Source of the DNA: Pseudomonas sp. FP1742
GTDB taxonomy: Bacteria > Pseudomonadota > Gammaproteobacteria > Pseudomonadales > Pseudomonadaceae
Length of the DNA: 64,000 nt
Assembly: GCF_030687145.1 (NCBI RefSeq)
Contig: NZ_CP117460.1
Location: 2,790,001-2,854,000, forward strand
Direction: 5' to 3'
This document shows positions 8,705 through 16,967 of this stretch, piece by piece; the first letter of the stretch is position 1; the number at the start of each line of letters is the position of its first letter. The notes beneath the pieces are model-generated. The model was given only the letters and a program-made list of their open reading frames with translations. It was not told the origin of the DNA and ran no database searches. The position numbers were made by a program, and so were the translations under genes.

Positions 8705-9175
8705 TCATGGTGCCTGTTCAGGCAAGGGGATCACATGGTTGCAACCAGCTTCCAGGGTTTTTGAATACCCTACATCAGGCCGCCACGGTTCCAGGTTCCA
8801 CTGAGGTTTATCTCTTGCAATCGCCAGATGACAGATCAATTGGTGACGCATGCCATGGGTGTTTTTCCAGTAGCGGCTGTTGGAATAGTCACGGGAGAGT
8901 TCGTCCCACAGGAAAGGTGTCCCCTCCGGCGGTGTCTTCCTCGCACACGGGGTCGGCGTGATGGAGAACGACCACTGATAGTCCCGGTAAACCCATTGCG
9001 CACTTGCGACGTATTTCACACAGCGTTCTACGGTAAGGATATAGCTGTCAGGGGCTTGTGTTGCCGTTTGCGCATAAGGGGGGGAGCTGATGCCAGCCAT
9101 CAAACCGAAGCCGATCAGCGCATGAGAGAGAATGCTCAGGGCTTTGCCGAGCGTGCGCCACAGCAGGGTGTTCAT
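8705..9175 (-). CDS. DUF2599-like exported protein
   Basis: This 156-residue protein has a signal peptide (hydrophobic core ILSHALIGFGLMAGI, cleavage after YAQ). Its C-terminal domain resembles DUF2599: WSFSITPTPCARK, WDELSRDY, GMRHQLICH, WNLEPWRPDVGY and AGCN. Three or four cysteines suggest disulfides in the periplasm. Its ATG overlaps the stop of the lipoprotein gene (ATGA), so the two are translationally coupled. The molecular function of DUF2599 is unknown. Given the coupling, a partner or periplasmic immunity role for the neighbour is one hypothesis. Confidence 0.72.
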   Translation of the reverse strand: MNTLLWRTLGKALSILSHALIGFGLMAGISSPPYAQTATQAPDSYILTVERCVKYVASAQWVYRDYQWSFSITPTPCARKTPPEGTPFLWDELSRDYSNSRYWKNTHGMRHQLICHLAIARDKPQWNLEPWRPDVGYSKTLEAGCNHVIPLPEQAP

Positions 9176-10107
9176 TGAGTCACCACTTGATCTGCGGCGA
9201 CGTAAGTAAAAGTGGCTGTGCCCGTGGCGCTAGTGGCAGGCGTCAAGCGAATAATCGGGACCACGATCTTCGGATTTGTCGAGTTGTAGAAATCCCGTTG
9301 GTTGTATTGCGCATCGGCTAGTGGCTTTGGATCGGTACCACCAGCAATGTAAAAGAACGCCATGATCGGGAATGTGTTGGGCTGACCAGGTGTCCAGACT
9401 TTAATGATGATTTCATTGTGTCCGTTAAACCCTGTGGCACCTAACATGGGTTTCGCTACCAGGGATTGGTAGAACGCGGGACCGGCTGCGGCATTGCGCT
9501 CATCTCTGATGTCGAATCCACATTGACGCAAATTCGGGTTGCCCCCCGCGATATTCCATACGGCTAGCCATTGTTGCGCAGTGGTCACGCCAGCGTTCTG
9601 GCACAGTTGACTTTGAGTGGGATAGTCTTTGGAAGGACCGCAAACTTCCGTCGTGCTCCGGTGCCAACCCCATGCGTCCATTGGGTACGAGCACAGATAA
9701 TCCAGATCGATCTTGTCGGCCGGTGCCTCAAAAATGGGATACAGGATATAGCCATTACCGTAACCCCACGCCAGCCGCCCGAAATTGGCATCCGCCCGCA
9801 GATAGGAATAGGATACCCCGCCACTTTCTACCGAAATGGGGCTGGGGTCCCAGACTTTATAGGTGTTGGCGGGGTCTTTTACCGTGACCCTGAGGGTCAC
9901 ACCCGAACACAGGAATGCGGGCTGCGAGTCCGATTTGTTGCAGTTAGGCCATTTTCGACTGTAAAGCGTGTTCAACTGGGTGGCGATGGCGGGGCCATTC
10001 AGCGTCTGGACATTGTTGAGCGTGCCTACTTCACTCGGCGGTTGTATAGCGACTTGAGTGCAGCCGACCATCAACGCGATTAACAGTGAACCTATTATTT
10101 TGCGCAT
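9172..10107 (-). CDS. exported lipoprotein, possibly halovibrin (HvnC)-like
   Basis: This 311-residue protein has a lipoprotein signal peptide (LLIALMVGCTQ, lipid-modified Cys at 16). The mature part includes LYSRKWPNCNKSD, PAFLCSGVTLRVT, GGVSYSYLRADANFGRLAWG and GHNEIIIKVWT, with several conserved-looking cysteines. From memory this pattern matches Pseudomonas proteins annotated as halovibrin HvnC-like; halovibrins of Vibrio fischeri are secreted NAD-glycohydrolase/ADP-ribosyltransferase-type enzymes. I cannot confirm the catalytic residues, so the name is tentative. It is the first gene of a two-gene unit coupled to the DUF2599 gene and lies downstream of the Ig-like gene on the same strand. 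Confidence 0.62.
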   Translation of the reverse strand: MRKIIGSLLIALMVGCTQVAIQPPSEVGTLNNVQTLNGPAIATQLNTLYSRKWPNCNKSDSQPAFLCSGVTLRVTVKDPANTYKVWDPSPISVESGGVSYSYLRADANFGRLAWGYGNGYILYPIFEAPADKIDLDYLCSYPMDAWGWHRSTTEVCGPSKDYPTQSQLCQNAGVTTAQQWLAVWNIAGGNPNLRQCGFDIRDERNAAAGPAFYQSLVAKPMLGATGFNGHNEIIIKVWTPGQPNTFPIMAFFYIAGGTDPKPLADAQYNQRDFYNSTNPKIVVPIIRLTPATSATGTATFTYVAADQVVTQ

Positions 10108-10180
10108 GACTTATCCCTCGTCTCTAACGACGCCTTGTCAGTGGGTTGTGTGCAGTGATCAGCTTTTTGAAGGGAAGCCC

Positions 10181-11548
10181 TTAGAGGATCACTCGCAGAA
10201 TCCATGAAAAAATAATGGGTTCAGCTGTGCCTGTTCGATGCAGGGTGTAGTTGAACAGACCTTCCTTTCCTTTGTTGTTGCTCACCCAGGCAGGCGGCAC
10301 TGGAACGTTGGTGTATGTGGGCTGCGTGATGTTGTATTCGACGCTGTCGTATCGGGTACTGCCAACCAGCAGCGAAATTCGCACCTTGTAGGGGGCTTCG
10401 AGAGTCGGGTAGTAGACCCTGAGATTGTCTTTGCCCGCATTCAAAGTAGGTGCCGGCAGGTGATGTTTCTGTGAGGTGACCGTGAGGTTCAGGTCTTTGG
10501 ACGGTTGGTCCAGAGTGTCACCCGGTAGCCTGACGGTGTACCTGACCTCTGCCTTGGTGCCGATACAGTCAAGCACTTCATGTCTGGGAATCAGAAACGT
10601 CAACTTCTCCCCCGCATACGAGACGGTTTGAATTTCACTGCCATAGGTCGTGGCGCGCCCGACCCAATAGGCTTTGACGGTTTGGCCCCGGTTTGAACCT
10701 GTGTATGCCACCTTCACCGTCGCGTGTTTGGCTTCATAAAAGTCCCTCTCAAAATCGATAACGGTACCGTTGGAAACCTTGGCTTCCAGCACCTCTGGTT
10801 TGATGAGATCCAGCAGGGGTTTTTGTACATGCACATCGATGTAGGTGGTTTGTGACCAGACTGCTTGCGGGCCTGAGGGGTTGCCAAGTAGGTCTTTTAC
10901 TTGGAAACGCAGGGCGAACCGGGGATTGTCCTGCCAAAAATCCCTGGCGAAGAGTGTCAGCACCACGCGGCCAGCGACAGCCTCTGCCGCGGTTACGGTG
11001 TGCAAAACATCCTGGCCGTCACAATCAAGTCTGATGACATCACGTTCACGCATATAGACGTAGCTCAAGGTGACGTCCACCCCTTGCGCGGCGCGCGCGG
11101 CATCCACGCCCTTGGCGATGACATCGGCGGGCAGCGTCATGAACAGGTTAAGGTTGTCCCCGGAGCCGGGTACCACACCCCCCGGCCCCGGCGTATTGAA
11201 GAGTACGACCAGTGACAACGAGGTTTCGGGATCCTGGCTGACCCGAGTCACTCGTAACTTCAGTTCGTTAATACCGTTGCGCAGCGATGCCTCAGGCAAC
11301 TTCATCGTGAACCGCTTGTTTTCTTCACCCGGCTGAATGATTTTGTTGGCCGTTGCGGTTGTCGAGCCGTTGACTAGCAGATCTGCTGAGTCAAATGAGC
11401 TCATGTTCAACCAGGGGTCGACAAGAATCGAAAGTAGCTGATTGACGATGAGTGAGAGCGGTACGCCACCTTCGGGATTTCCGGGATGGATAACCGGCGT
11501 CACCCATCCGGGAATGAAGACTTTGTTAATGTCAAGTGGGCTGTTCAT
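10181..11548 (-). CDS. Ig-like-repeat hypothetical protein
   Basis: This 455-residue protein has no signal peptide or membrane helix and is rich in beta-strand. It is composed of Ig-like sandwich segments: VTLSYVYMRERDVIRLDCDG, RFALRFQVKDLLGNPSGPQ, YEAKHATVKVAYTGSNRGQT, and a C-terminal NYTLHRTGTAEPIIFSWIL. I recognise it as a family of long Pseudomonas hypothetical proteins sharing an N-terminal PGW...GGVPLSL...VDPWLNMSS motif, but no function is known to me. A perfect palindrome lies 82 bases upstream of the ATG. Base composition is somewhat lower in GC than the flanks, compatible with acquisition. Confidence 0.7.
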   Translation of the reverse strand: MNSPLDINKVFIPGWVTPVIHPGNPEGGVPLSLIVNQLLSILVDPWLNMSSFDSADLLVNGSTTATANKIIQPGEENKRFTMKLPEASLRNGINELKLRVTRVSQDPETSLSLVVLFNTPGPGGVVPGSGDNLNLFMTLPADVIAKGVDAARAAQGVDVTLSYVYMRERDVIRLDCDGQDVLHTVTAAEAVAGRVVLTLFARDFWQDNPRFALRFQVKDLLGNPSGPQAVWSQTTYIDVHVQKPLLDLIKPEVLEAKVSNGTVIDFERDFYEAKHATVKVAYTGSNRGQTVKAYWVGRATTYGSEIQTVSYAGEKLTFLIPRHEVLDCIGTKAEVRYTVRLPGDTLDQPSKDLNLTVTSQKHHLPAPTLNAGKDNLRVYYPTLEAPYKVRISLLVGSTRYDSVEYNITQPTYTNVPVPPAWVSNNKGKEGLFNYTLHRTGTAEPIIFSWILRVIL

Positions 11549-11630
11549 TTCACGCTCCGGCTATCCGTAAGATTTTCTCTTGAACTGCAACAGGCGTAGT
11601 TATCAAACCCTATGGAACTGTGTGTGGCTA

Positions 11631-11646
11631 CTGTCAGATCTGACAG
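11631..11646. promoter_or_regulatory. 16-bp perfect palindrome, candidate operator
   Basis: CTGTCAGATCTGACAG is a perfect dyad with no spacer. It lies 82 bases upstream of the Ig-like gene (-) and 150 bases upstream of the next + strand gene. Size and symmetry fit a dimeric repressor or activator site. The regulator is unknown. Confidence 0.5.
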
Positions 11647-11796
11647 GTGAACCCCTGAAAAACAGGCAAATAATGACCGTTCATCGCATTTTTTTTGCCG
11701 AGGCTCTGTAGCCGTTCGCACCTTTGTCATACGCCCGCGCCCGACATCTGCCATGCTCAAAATCCGCAGCACCGCTTCAACCAAAGGAACACCGCA

Positions 11797-12291
11797 ATGG
11801 ACGACGTACAGCAACTGGGCGAGATGCTTCGTCACTACGCAGAAAGCGAAGCGCACAAGAAGCAACTGTTTGAAGCGCAATCGGCCGTGTGGGCGACGCG
11901 CATTGGTGAGTTGTTCGATCAGATCCAGCAGTGGCTGGCACCGGTCCTGGCACCGAACCTGCTGGAAGTCGGCCGCGAGGCGTATGTTGCGTCCGGGCCG
12001 AGCGTGCCGGTCGAGATTTCGACGTTCAAGACCGAGAAACTGACCATCGTCATCGCCGGGAAACCGGTGGAGTTTGTACCGGATGTGATGGGTGCGGGTG
12101 GGCAGATTTCCCTGGCCGTGATGGGATTGACCGCCGCGCGGTATGGCAGCATTTCGCTGGTATGCCTGCCACCGTCAAGCGCTTGGCAATGGCGCAAGAC
12201 CAATGGCTTGAAAGACCCGGACGTCTTTGCTTTTGATGCGAATTTCCTGGCGCAACAGCTGCAGAGCCTGATTCCCCGCGAGCGCAACTGA
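11797..12291 (+). CDS. conserved hypothetical protein
   Basis: The product is 164 residues, with no signal peptide. The N-terminal 50 residues are helical (LGEMLRHYAESEAHKKQLFE, IGELFDQIQQWLAPVL). The rest is a beta-rich domain (VPVEISTFKTEKLTIVIAGK, ISLAVMGLTAARYGSISLVC) ending in a helix. The start ATG 11797 has AAAGGAA 5 bases upstream; the in-frame extension to 11695 lacks a ribosome site. It reads outward from the divergent intergenic region and ends just before a REP pair. I do not recognise the family. Confidence 0.72.
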   Translation: MDDVQQLGEMLRHYAESEAHKKQLFEAQSAVWATRIGELFDQIQQWLAPVLAPNLLEVGREAYVASGPSVPVEISTFKTEKLTIVIAGKPVEFVPDVMGAGGQISLAVMGLTAARYGSISLVCLPPSSAWQWRKTNGLKDPDVFAFDANFLAQQLQSLIPRERN

Positions 12292-12322
12292 AGCGTGTTA
12301 TTTGTGACCAACACATAACCAC

Positions 12323-12412
12323 TGTGGGAGCGGGCTTGCTCGCGAAGAGGGAGTGTCAGTAGGCATCATTGTTGCCTGACACACCGCCTTCGCGAGCAAG
12401 CCCGCTCCCACA
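12323..12412. repeat. REP pair
   Basis: An inverted doublet of TGTGGGAGCGGGCTTGCTCG sits between the hypothetical gene and the end of the ccoN4 unit, which converge here. Its spacer contains the imperfect dyad GTGTCAG...CTGACAC. Confidence 0.92.
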
Positions 12413-12426
12413 TTGATTGTGGTGTA

Positions 12427-12648
12427 TCAGATTTCGAGCTTGCCCCAACCCGTTTTTAACTCCTCCGGCGCGACGGCGTTCACTTTCTTGCCAGTAGCCA
12501 ATTCCACCCGCCGCGCCACCTCGGGGTCATCGGCGAACGGGATCAGGCTGGCATCGTCCAGGCTCTCGGTTGTCTGGTGCATGAGGCAGTATTCGACCGC
12601 CAGCCAAAGCCCCAGCACACCCAATAGATTCAACGCCATCTCGATCAT
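12427..12648 (-). CDS. small membrane protein downstream of ccoN4 (PA4134-like)
   Basis: This 73-residue protein has one N-terminal transmembrane helix (MALNLLGVLGLWLAVEYCLM) and a short acidic/polar soluble tail (DDPEVARRVELATGKKVNAV). It starts 15 bases after the ccoN4 stop on the same strand, so it is co-transcribed. The position equals PA4134 of P. aeruginosa next to ccoN4 (PA4133). Size and topology recall CcoQ/CcoM-type small cbb3 subunits, but sequence similarity to CcoQ is not evident by eye. A role in assembling or stabilising the orphan oxidase subunit is inferred. Confidence 0.75.
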   Translation of the reverse strand: MIEMALNLLGVLGLWLAVEYCLMHQTTESLDDASLIPFADDPEVARRVELATGKKVNAVAPEELKTGWGKLEI

Positions 12649-12663
12649 GTCAGGCTCCTTGCC

Positions 12664-14091
12664 TCAGGCAAACTGCGCTTCAAGGTCGGCCACCTTCACA
12701 TCCGACACCCGTACCGTGCGCCACACGTTGTAGGCCATCAGCAGCATGCCGCTGAGGAAACACACCCCCCCGGCGAAACGCACCACGAACCCCGGATGGC
12801 TGGCCTGCAAGGCTTCGACGAAGGAGTAGGTCAGCGTGCCATCGTCGTTGATCGCGCGCCACATCAGGCCCTGGGTGATGCCGTTGACCCACATCGAGGC
12901 GATGTACAGCACGGTGCCGATGGTCGCCAGCCAGAAGTGCAGGTTGATCAGCGGCACGCTGTGCATCTGCGTGCGGCCGAAGACTTTCGGGACCATGTGG
13001 TAGATGGCGCCGAAGGTGATCATCGCCACCCAGCCGAGGGCTCCGGCGTGCACGTGGCCGATGGTCCAGTCGGTGTAGTGGGAGAGGGCATTCACCGTTT
13101 TGATCGCCATCATCGGCCCTTCGAACGTCGACATACCGTAGAAGGCCAATGACAGCACCAGAAACCGCAGGATCGGGTCGGTGCGCAACTTATGCCAGGC
13201 ACCCGACAGCGTCATCATGCCGTTGATCATCCCGCCCCAACTGGGCGCCAGCAAAATCAGCGACATCGCCATGCCCAGCGACTGCGCCCAGTCCGGCAGC
13301 GCGGTGTAGTGCAAGTGGTGGGGACCTGCCCAGATGTACAGGGTGATCAGCGCCCAGAAGTGCACGATCGACAGGCGATAGGAGTAGATCGGACGCTCGG
13401 CCTGTTTCGGCACGAAGTAGTACATCATCCCCAGGAAGCCTGTGGTCAGGAAAAAACCCACTGCGTTGTGCCCGTACCACCACTGCACCATGGCGTCGGT
13501 GGCCCCGGAATACACCGGGTACGACTTGAACCAGTCCACCGGAATCGATAGGTGATTAACCACGTGCAACATGGCGATCACCACGATGAACGCACCAAAA
13601 AACCAGTTGCCGACGTAGATGTGTCTGGTCTTGCGTTGCACCACGGTGGTGAAGAACACGATGGCATAAGCGACCCACACCACCGTCATCCATACCGCGC
13701 CGGAGAACTCGATCTCGGCGTATTCCTTGGTGGTGGTGTAGCCCAGCGGCAGGCTGATCAGCATCACCACGATCACCGATTGCCAGCCCCAGAAGGTGAA
13801 CGCGGCGAGCTTGTCGGAGTACAGCCGTACCTGGCAGGTACGCTGTACCGCGTAATAGCTGGCGGCGAATTGCGCGCTGCCGGCGAAGCCGAAAATCACC
13901 AGGCTGGTGTGCAGCGGGCGCAAGCGGCCAAAGGTGGTCCATGGCAGGTCGAGGTTCATCTCGGGCCATACCAGTTGCGAGGCGATCCATACCCCCATCG
14001 CCATCCCGACGACACCCCATACCACGGTTGCCACGACGAATTGGCGGACCACCTTGTAGTTATAGGCCTGTCCGATTGTTGCTGTGCTCAT
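12664..14091 (-). CDS. ccoN4: orphan cbb3 cytochrome oxidase catalytic subunit CcoN4
   Basis: This 475-residue haem-copper oxidase subunit I of the C family has about twelve membrane helices. It shows the characteristic histidine motifs [44 protein letters not shown] and [14 protein letters not shown], which provide haem b, haem b3 and CuB ligands. The start at 14091 gives [14 protein letters not shown] with GGAAG upstream; the longer frame lacks support. No ccoO, ccoP or ccoQ follows, so it is an orphan subunit that would have to join CcoO/CcoP encoded elsewhere. It resembles P. aeruginosa CcoN4 (PA4133), which I recall is linked to cyanide or nitrite tolerance. It diverges from the sulfite/nitrite reductase gene. 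Confidence 0.92.
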   Translation of the reverse strand: MSTATIGQAYNYKVVRQFVVATVVWGVVGMAMGVWIASQLVWPEMNLDLPWTTFGRLRPLHTSLVIFGFAGSAQFAASYYAVQRTCQVRLYSDKLAAFTFWGWQSVIVVMLISLPLGYTTTKEYAEIEFSGAVWMTVVWVAYAIVFFTTVVQRKTRHIYVGNWFFGAFIVVIAMLHVVNHLSIPVDWFKSYPVYSGATDAMVQWWYGHNAVGFFLTTGFLGMMYYFVPKQAERPIYSYRLSIVHFWALITLYIWAGPHHLHYTALPDWAQSLGMAMSLILLAPSWGGMINGMMTLSGAWHKLRTDPILRFLVLSLAFYGMSTFEGPMMAIKTVNALSHYTDWTIGHVHAGALGWVAMITFGAIYHMVPKVFGRTQMHSVPLINLHFWLATIGTVLYIASMWVNGITQGLMWRAINDDGTLTYSFVEALQASHPGFVVRFAGGVCFLSGMLLMAYNVWRTVRVSDVKVADLEAQFA

Positions 14092-14174
14092 GGTCAGTTC
14101 TTCCACGGTTGCAAAGACTTGCCAGGCCACCCGGTCTGGCATGCCATGAACTGTAGGAACCCTGCCGGAAACAA

Positions 14175-14212
14175 AACAGTCTCAGGAAACTTTCATTTAT
14201 ACGGATCAGATG
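14175..14212 (-). promoter_or_regulatory. bipartite element upstream of ccoN4 shared with ccoG
   Basis: On the ccoN4 strand it reads CATCTGATCCG, 16 bases, CTGAGACTGTT. The same two blocks with the same 16-base spacing stand upstream of ccoG (41342-41379), 21 of 22 positions identical, while the spacers differ. The downstream edge is 83 bases from the ccoN4 ATG. The blocks contain CTGA repeated 24 bases apart, compatible with a direct-repeat operator. Confidence 0.6.
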
Positions 14213-14358
14213 CGGGGCACGCCTGCGGCCATCAGTCGCGTCCTGATACGGTTTTTTAGTGTTTAGCTGAATCTGTAACACGCTGCGCTGCTGCCGCATA
14301 GTTGCACCCCAAGAACGAGCCGCAGAGTTCGATCCACCGCAACTCCTGTGGGAGCGGC

Positions 14359-14472
14359 CTGTGGCGAGGGGGCTTGTCCCCGTTGGGTTGCGAAGCAGCC
14401 CCAAAATCTCTGATACACCGAAGATCTTGTGAGTGCTACGCACTCAAACGGGGGCAAGCCCCCTCGCCACAG
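14359..14472. repeat. long inverted repeat, GTGGCGAGGGGGCTTG family
   Basis: The outer arms are CTGTGGCGAGGGGGCTTGTC and its complement at the right end, enclosing a variable centre with a GAAGCAGCCCC segment. Related copies are at 34801-34922, 39691-39825 and 52937-53032. A partial REP (TGTGGGAGCGGCCT) abuts the left end. Confidence 0.85.
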
Positions 14473-14519
14473 GAGCTTCCACAGGTTCTGCGCAACATTC
14501 CTGATGAGGTGGCAGCTAC

Positions 14520-16193
14520 ATGTATCAGTACGACGACTATGACCGGGCCCTGGTGTTCGAGCGTGTTGCGCAGTTTCGCGATCAGGTCGAACGTTTCATG
14601 GCCGGTGAGTTAAGCGAAGAAGAGTTCCTGCCTTTGCGTTTGCAGAACGGCCTGTACCTGCAAAAGCATGCCTACATGCTGCGCGTGGCGATTCCCTACG
14701 GCACGCTGAGCGCCAGGCAAATGCGCACGCTGGCGAGCATTGCCCGGGACTACGATCGTGGTTACGGCCACTTCACCACCCGGCAGAACATGCAGTTCAA
14801 CTGGATTGAACTGGCCCAGGTGCCGGACATCCTCGAACGCCTGGCCCAAGTGGAAATGCATGCGATCCAGACCTCCGGCAACTGCGTGCGCAACATCACC
14901 ACCGAAGCCTTCGCCGGGGTCGCGGCGGACGAACTGATGGACCCGCGTCCGCTGGCGGAGATCCTGCGGCAATGGTCGACCATCAACCCGGAATTCCTGT
15001 TTCTGCCGCGCAAGTTCAAGATCGCCATCTGCTCGGCGAAGCAGGACCGCGCGGCCATCATGATGCATGACATCGGCCTTTATCTTTATCGCGACGACAG
15101 TGGGCAAATGCTCTTGCGGGTGATCGTTGGCGGCGGCTTGGGGCGTACGCCGATCCTCGGTTTGCAGATCCGCGAAGGCTTGCCGTGGCAGCACCTGCTG
15201 TCCTACGTCGAAGCGGTGTTGCGGGTCTATAACCGTCACGGGCGGCGCGATAACAAGTACAAGGCGCGGATCAAGATTCTGGTCAAGGCGCTGGGTATCG
15301 AAGCGTTCGCCAAAGAAGTGGAGGAGGAGTGGCAGCACCTCAAGGACGGTCCGGCGCAGTTGACCGACGTCGAGTATGAGCGCGTCGCCAGTGCCTTCGT
15401 GCCACCCGATTACCGTTCACTGGCCGGCACCGACCTGGACTTCGGCACGCGCCTGGCCGAGCACCCGGCGTTCGCCCGTTGGGTGACGCGCAGCGTTCAG
15501 CCGCACAAGGTGCCGGGTTACGCCAGCGTGGCGCTGTCGACCAAACCGGGCATCGCCTCGCCGCCGGGGGATGTCACGGCCGAGCAAATGGACGCGGTGG
15601 CGCAATGGTCCGAGCAGTTTGGTTTCGGCGAAATCCGCATCGCCCATGAACAGAACATCGTCCTGCCCGACGTGCCCAAGGCCGACCTTTACGCGCTATG
15701 GTGCCTGGCCTGCGAGCAAGGCCTGGGGAGTGCCAATATCGGTTTGCTGACTGACATCATCGCTTGCCCCGGCGGCGACTTCTGCGCCCTGGCCAACGCC
15801 AAGTCGATCCCCATCGCGCAAGCGATTCAGGCGCGTTTCGACGATCTGGATTACCTGCATGACCTGGGTGACATCAGCCTGAACATCTCCGGCTGCATGA
15901 ACGCCTGCGGCCACCACCACATCGGCAACATCGGCATCCTTGGCGTCGACAAGAACGGCAGCGAGTGGTACCAGATCACCCTCGGCGGCGCCCAGGGCAA
16001 GGACAGCGCGTTGGGCAAGGTCATCGGCCCGTCCTTCAGTGCCGCCGAAGTGCCCGATGTGATTGAGCGGATCATCGGCACGTTCGTGCGCTACCGCGAG
16101 AGCGAAGAACTGTTCGTCGATACCCTGGCACGCATCGGTCTGGAGCCATTCAAGGAGCGGGTTTATCCGAAGGTGCTGGAGGTGTCGGCATGA
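14520..16193 (+). CDS. siroheme nitrite/sulfite reductase (PA4130-like)
   Basis: This 557-residue hemoprotein is of the assimilatory sulfite/nitrite reductase family. It has two ferredoxin-like half domains (HFTTRQNMQFNWIEL; RIAHEQNIVLPDVP) and the siroheme/4Fe-4S cysteines in CPGGDFCALANAKSIPI and NISGCMNACGHHH (C-x5-C and C-x3-C). Substrate-binding basic residues are present in TSGNCVRNITTEAFAG. It is the first gene of a pair with a DUF934 gene. Two paralogues of this type exist in P. aeruginosa, the biosynthetic CysI (PA1838) and PA4130 beside ccoN4. The ccoN4 linkage and sequence start (MYQYDDYDRALVFERV) favour the PA4130 type. Whether it reduces sulfite or nitrite cannot be read directly. 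Confidence 0.9.
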   Translation: MYQYDDYDRALVFERVAQFRDQVERFMAGELSEEEFLPLRLQNGLYLQKHAYMLRVAIPYGTLSARQMRTLASIARDYDRGYGHFTTRQNMQFNWIELAQVPDILERLAQVEMHAIQTSGNCVRNITTEAFAGVAADELMDPRPLAEILRQWSTINPEFLFLPRKFKIAICSAKQDRAAIMMHDIGLYLYRDDSGQMLLRVIVGGGLGRTPILGLQIREGLPWQHLLSYVEAVLRVYNRHGRRDNKYKARIKILVKALGIEAFAKEVEEEWQHLKDGPAQLTDVEYERVASAFVPPDYRSLAGTDLDFGTRLAEHPAFARWVTRSVQPHKVPGYASVALSTKPGIASPPGDVTAEQMDAVAQWSEQFGFGEIRIAHEQNIVLPDVPKADLYALWCLACEQGLGSANIGLLTDIIACPGGDFCALANAKSIPIAQAIQARFDDLDYLHDLGDISLNISGCMNACGHHHIGNIGILGVDKNGSEWYQITLGGAQGKDSALGKVIGPSFSAAEVPDVIERIIGTFVRYRESEELFVDTLARIGLEPFKERVYPKVLEVSA

Positions 16194-16684
16194 ACAATCT
16201 GCTGCGTTTGCGAGAGGGCGGTGCCGAGTGGGTGCGCGATGACCCGTGGCAGTTGATTCGTGAAACGACCGGTGAACTGCCGGCCGGACCGCTGATCCTG
16301 CCGTTACCCCAGTGGCTGGCCCTTAACGCCGACACCACAACCGCGCTCGAGGGTGTCTGGCTGGGACCGGACGACGAAGTGACAAACCTGATTCCGTGGT
16401 TCCCCGACTTGCCGCTGATTGCTCTGGACTTCCCGAGTTTTCGCGACGGACGCGCCTACAGCCAGGCCTATCTGTTGCGTACGCGTTTCGGTTGGGAAGG
16501 GGAATTGCGTGCGATTGGGGATGTGCTGCGTGATCAACTCAGCCATATGCGTCAATGCGGCTTCGACAGCTTTGCCGTGCGCGAAGACAAGTCTGCCGAA
16601 GATGCGCTCAAGGGCCTGGCGGGGATGAGCGTGTTGTATGGGCGTTCGGTGATCGAGCCCAGGCCGTTGTTTCGGCGGCGTTGA
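16190..16684 (+). CDS. DUF934 protein, sulfite/nitrite reductase partner (PA4129-like)
   Basis: This 164-residue protein has the DUF934 pattern: ALDFPSFRDGRAYSQAYLLR, WEGELRAIGDVLRDQLSHM and CGFDSFAVREDK. Its ATG overlaps the reductase stop (ATGA), so the two are translationally coupled. DUF934 proteins consistently accompany this class of siroheme reductase and are thought to act in electron delivery or maturation, but no reaction is established. It is the last gene of the unit, followed by a REP pair. Confidence 0.87.
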   Translation: MNNLLRLREGGAEWVRDDPWQLIRETTGELPAGPLILPLPQWLALNADTTTALEGVWLGPDDEVTNLIPWFPDLPLIALDFPSFRDGRAYSQAYLLRTRFGWEGELRAIGDVLRDQLSHMRQCGFDSFAVREDKSAEDALKGLAGMSVLYGRSVIEPRPLFRRR

Positions 16685-16731
16685 AGTTTTCCCGGCGAAT
16701 TTGCCCGAGCCCTTCAGTTAAGCGCAATCCT

Positions 16732-16821
16732 TGTGGGAGCGGGCTTGCTCGCGAAGACGGCGGCAGAATCAACATTGATGTCGCTTGACACGCCGCTTTC
16801 GCGAGCAAGCCCGCTCCCACA
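16732..16821. repeat. REP pair
   Basis: An inverted doublet of the 20-base core TGTGGGAGCGGGCTTGCTCG lies downstream of the DUF934 gene. The rest of the 283-base gap up to the next gene carries TTTTTTTGTCC-like AT-rich sequence that may hold its promoter. Confidence 0.92.
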
Positions 16822-16967
16822 GGTCCTGCGTTTTAATTTACCGGCTTGGCGTTAGCCCTCTTTGCCACAAGGATCTTTTTTTGTCCGGGTATTTTTGCTT
16901 GGGCCACTGATGGCATTTTGGTAGAGTCCGCGCCTCATTAAGGAGTCGGTCAAGAAAGGAGTCTGTT

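Larger units (their letters stand above)
14092..14519. other. divergent regulatory region between ccoN4 and the siroheme reductase
   Basis: This 428-base gap carries the bipartite element at 14175-14212, a small dyad ATCAG-N7-CTGAT at 14231-14247, and a long G-rich inverted repeat at 14359-14472 close to the reductase start. No ORF with coding character is present. A sequence CTGATCCGTATAAA on the ccoN4 strand overlaps the bipartite element and is a weak partial match to the Anr/FNR consensus. Confidence 0.6.

Noticed and set aside
11669..11796. Upstream extension of the hypothetical gene starting at 11797
   Set aside because: The in-frame ATG at 11695 gives a Cys/His/Pro-rich extension without a ribosome site, whereas 11797 has AAAGGAA and a normal protein start.
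14195..14212. Anr/FNR box upstream of ccoN4 (CTGATCCGTATAAA)
   Set aside because: Only 8 of 10 consensus positions match, and the equivalent place upstream of ccoG does not match at all, while the bipartite element is shared; kept only as a weak possibility.
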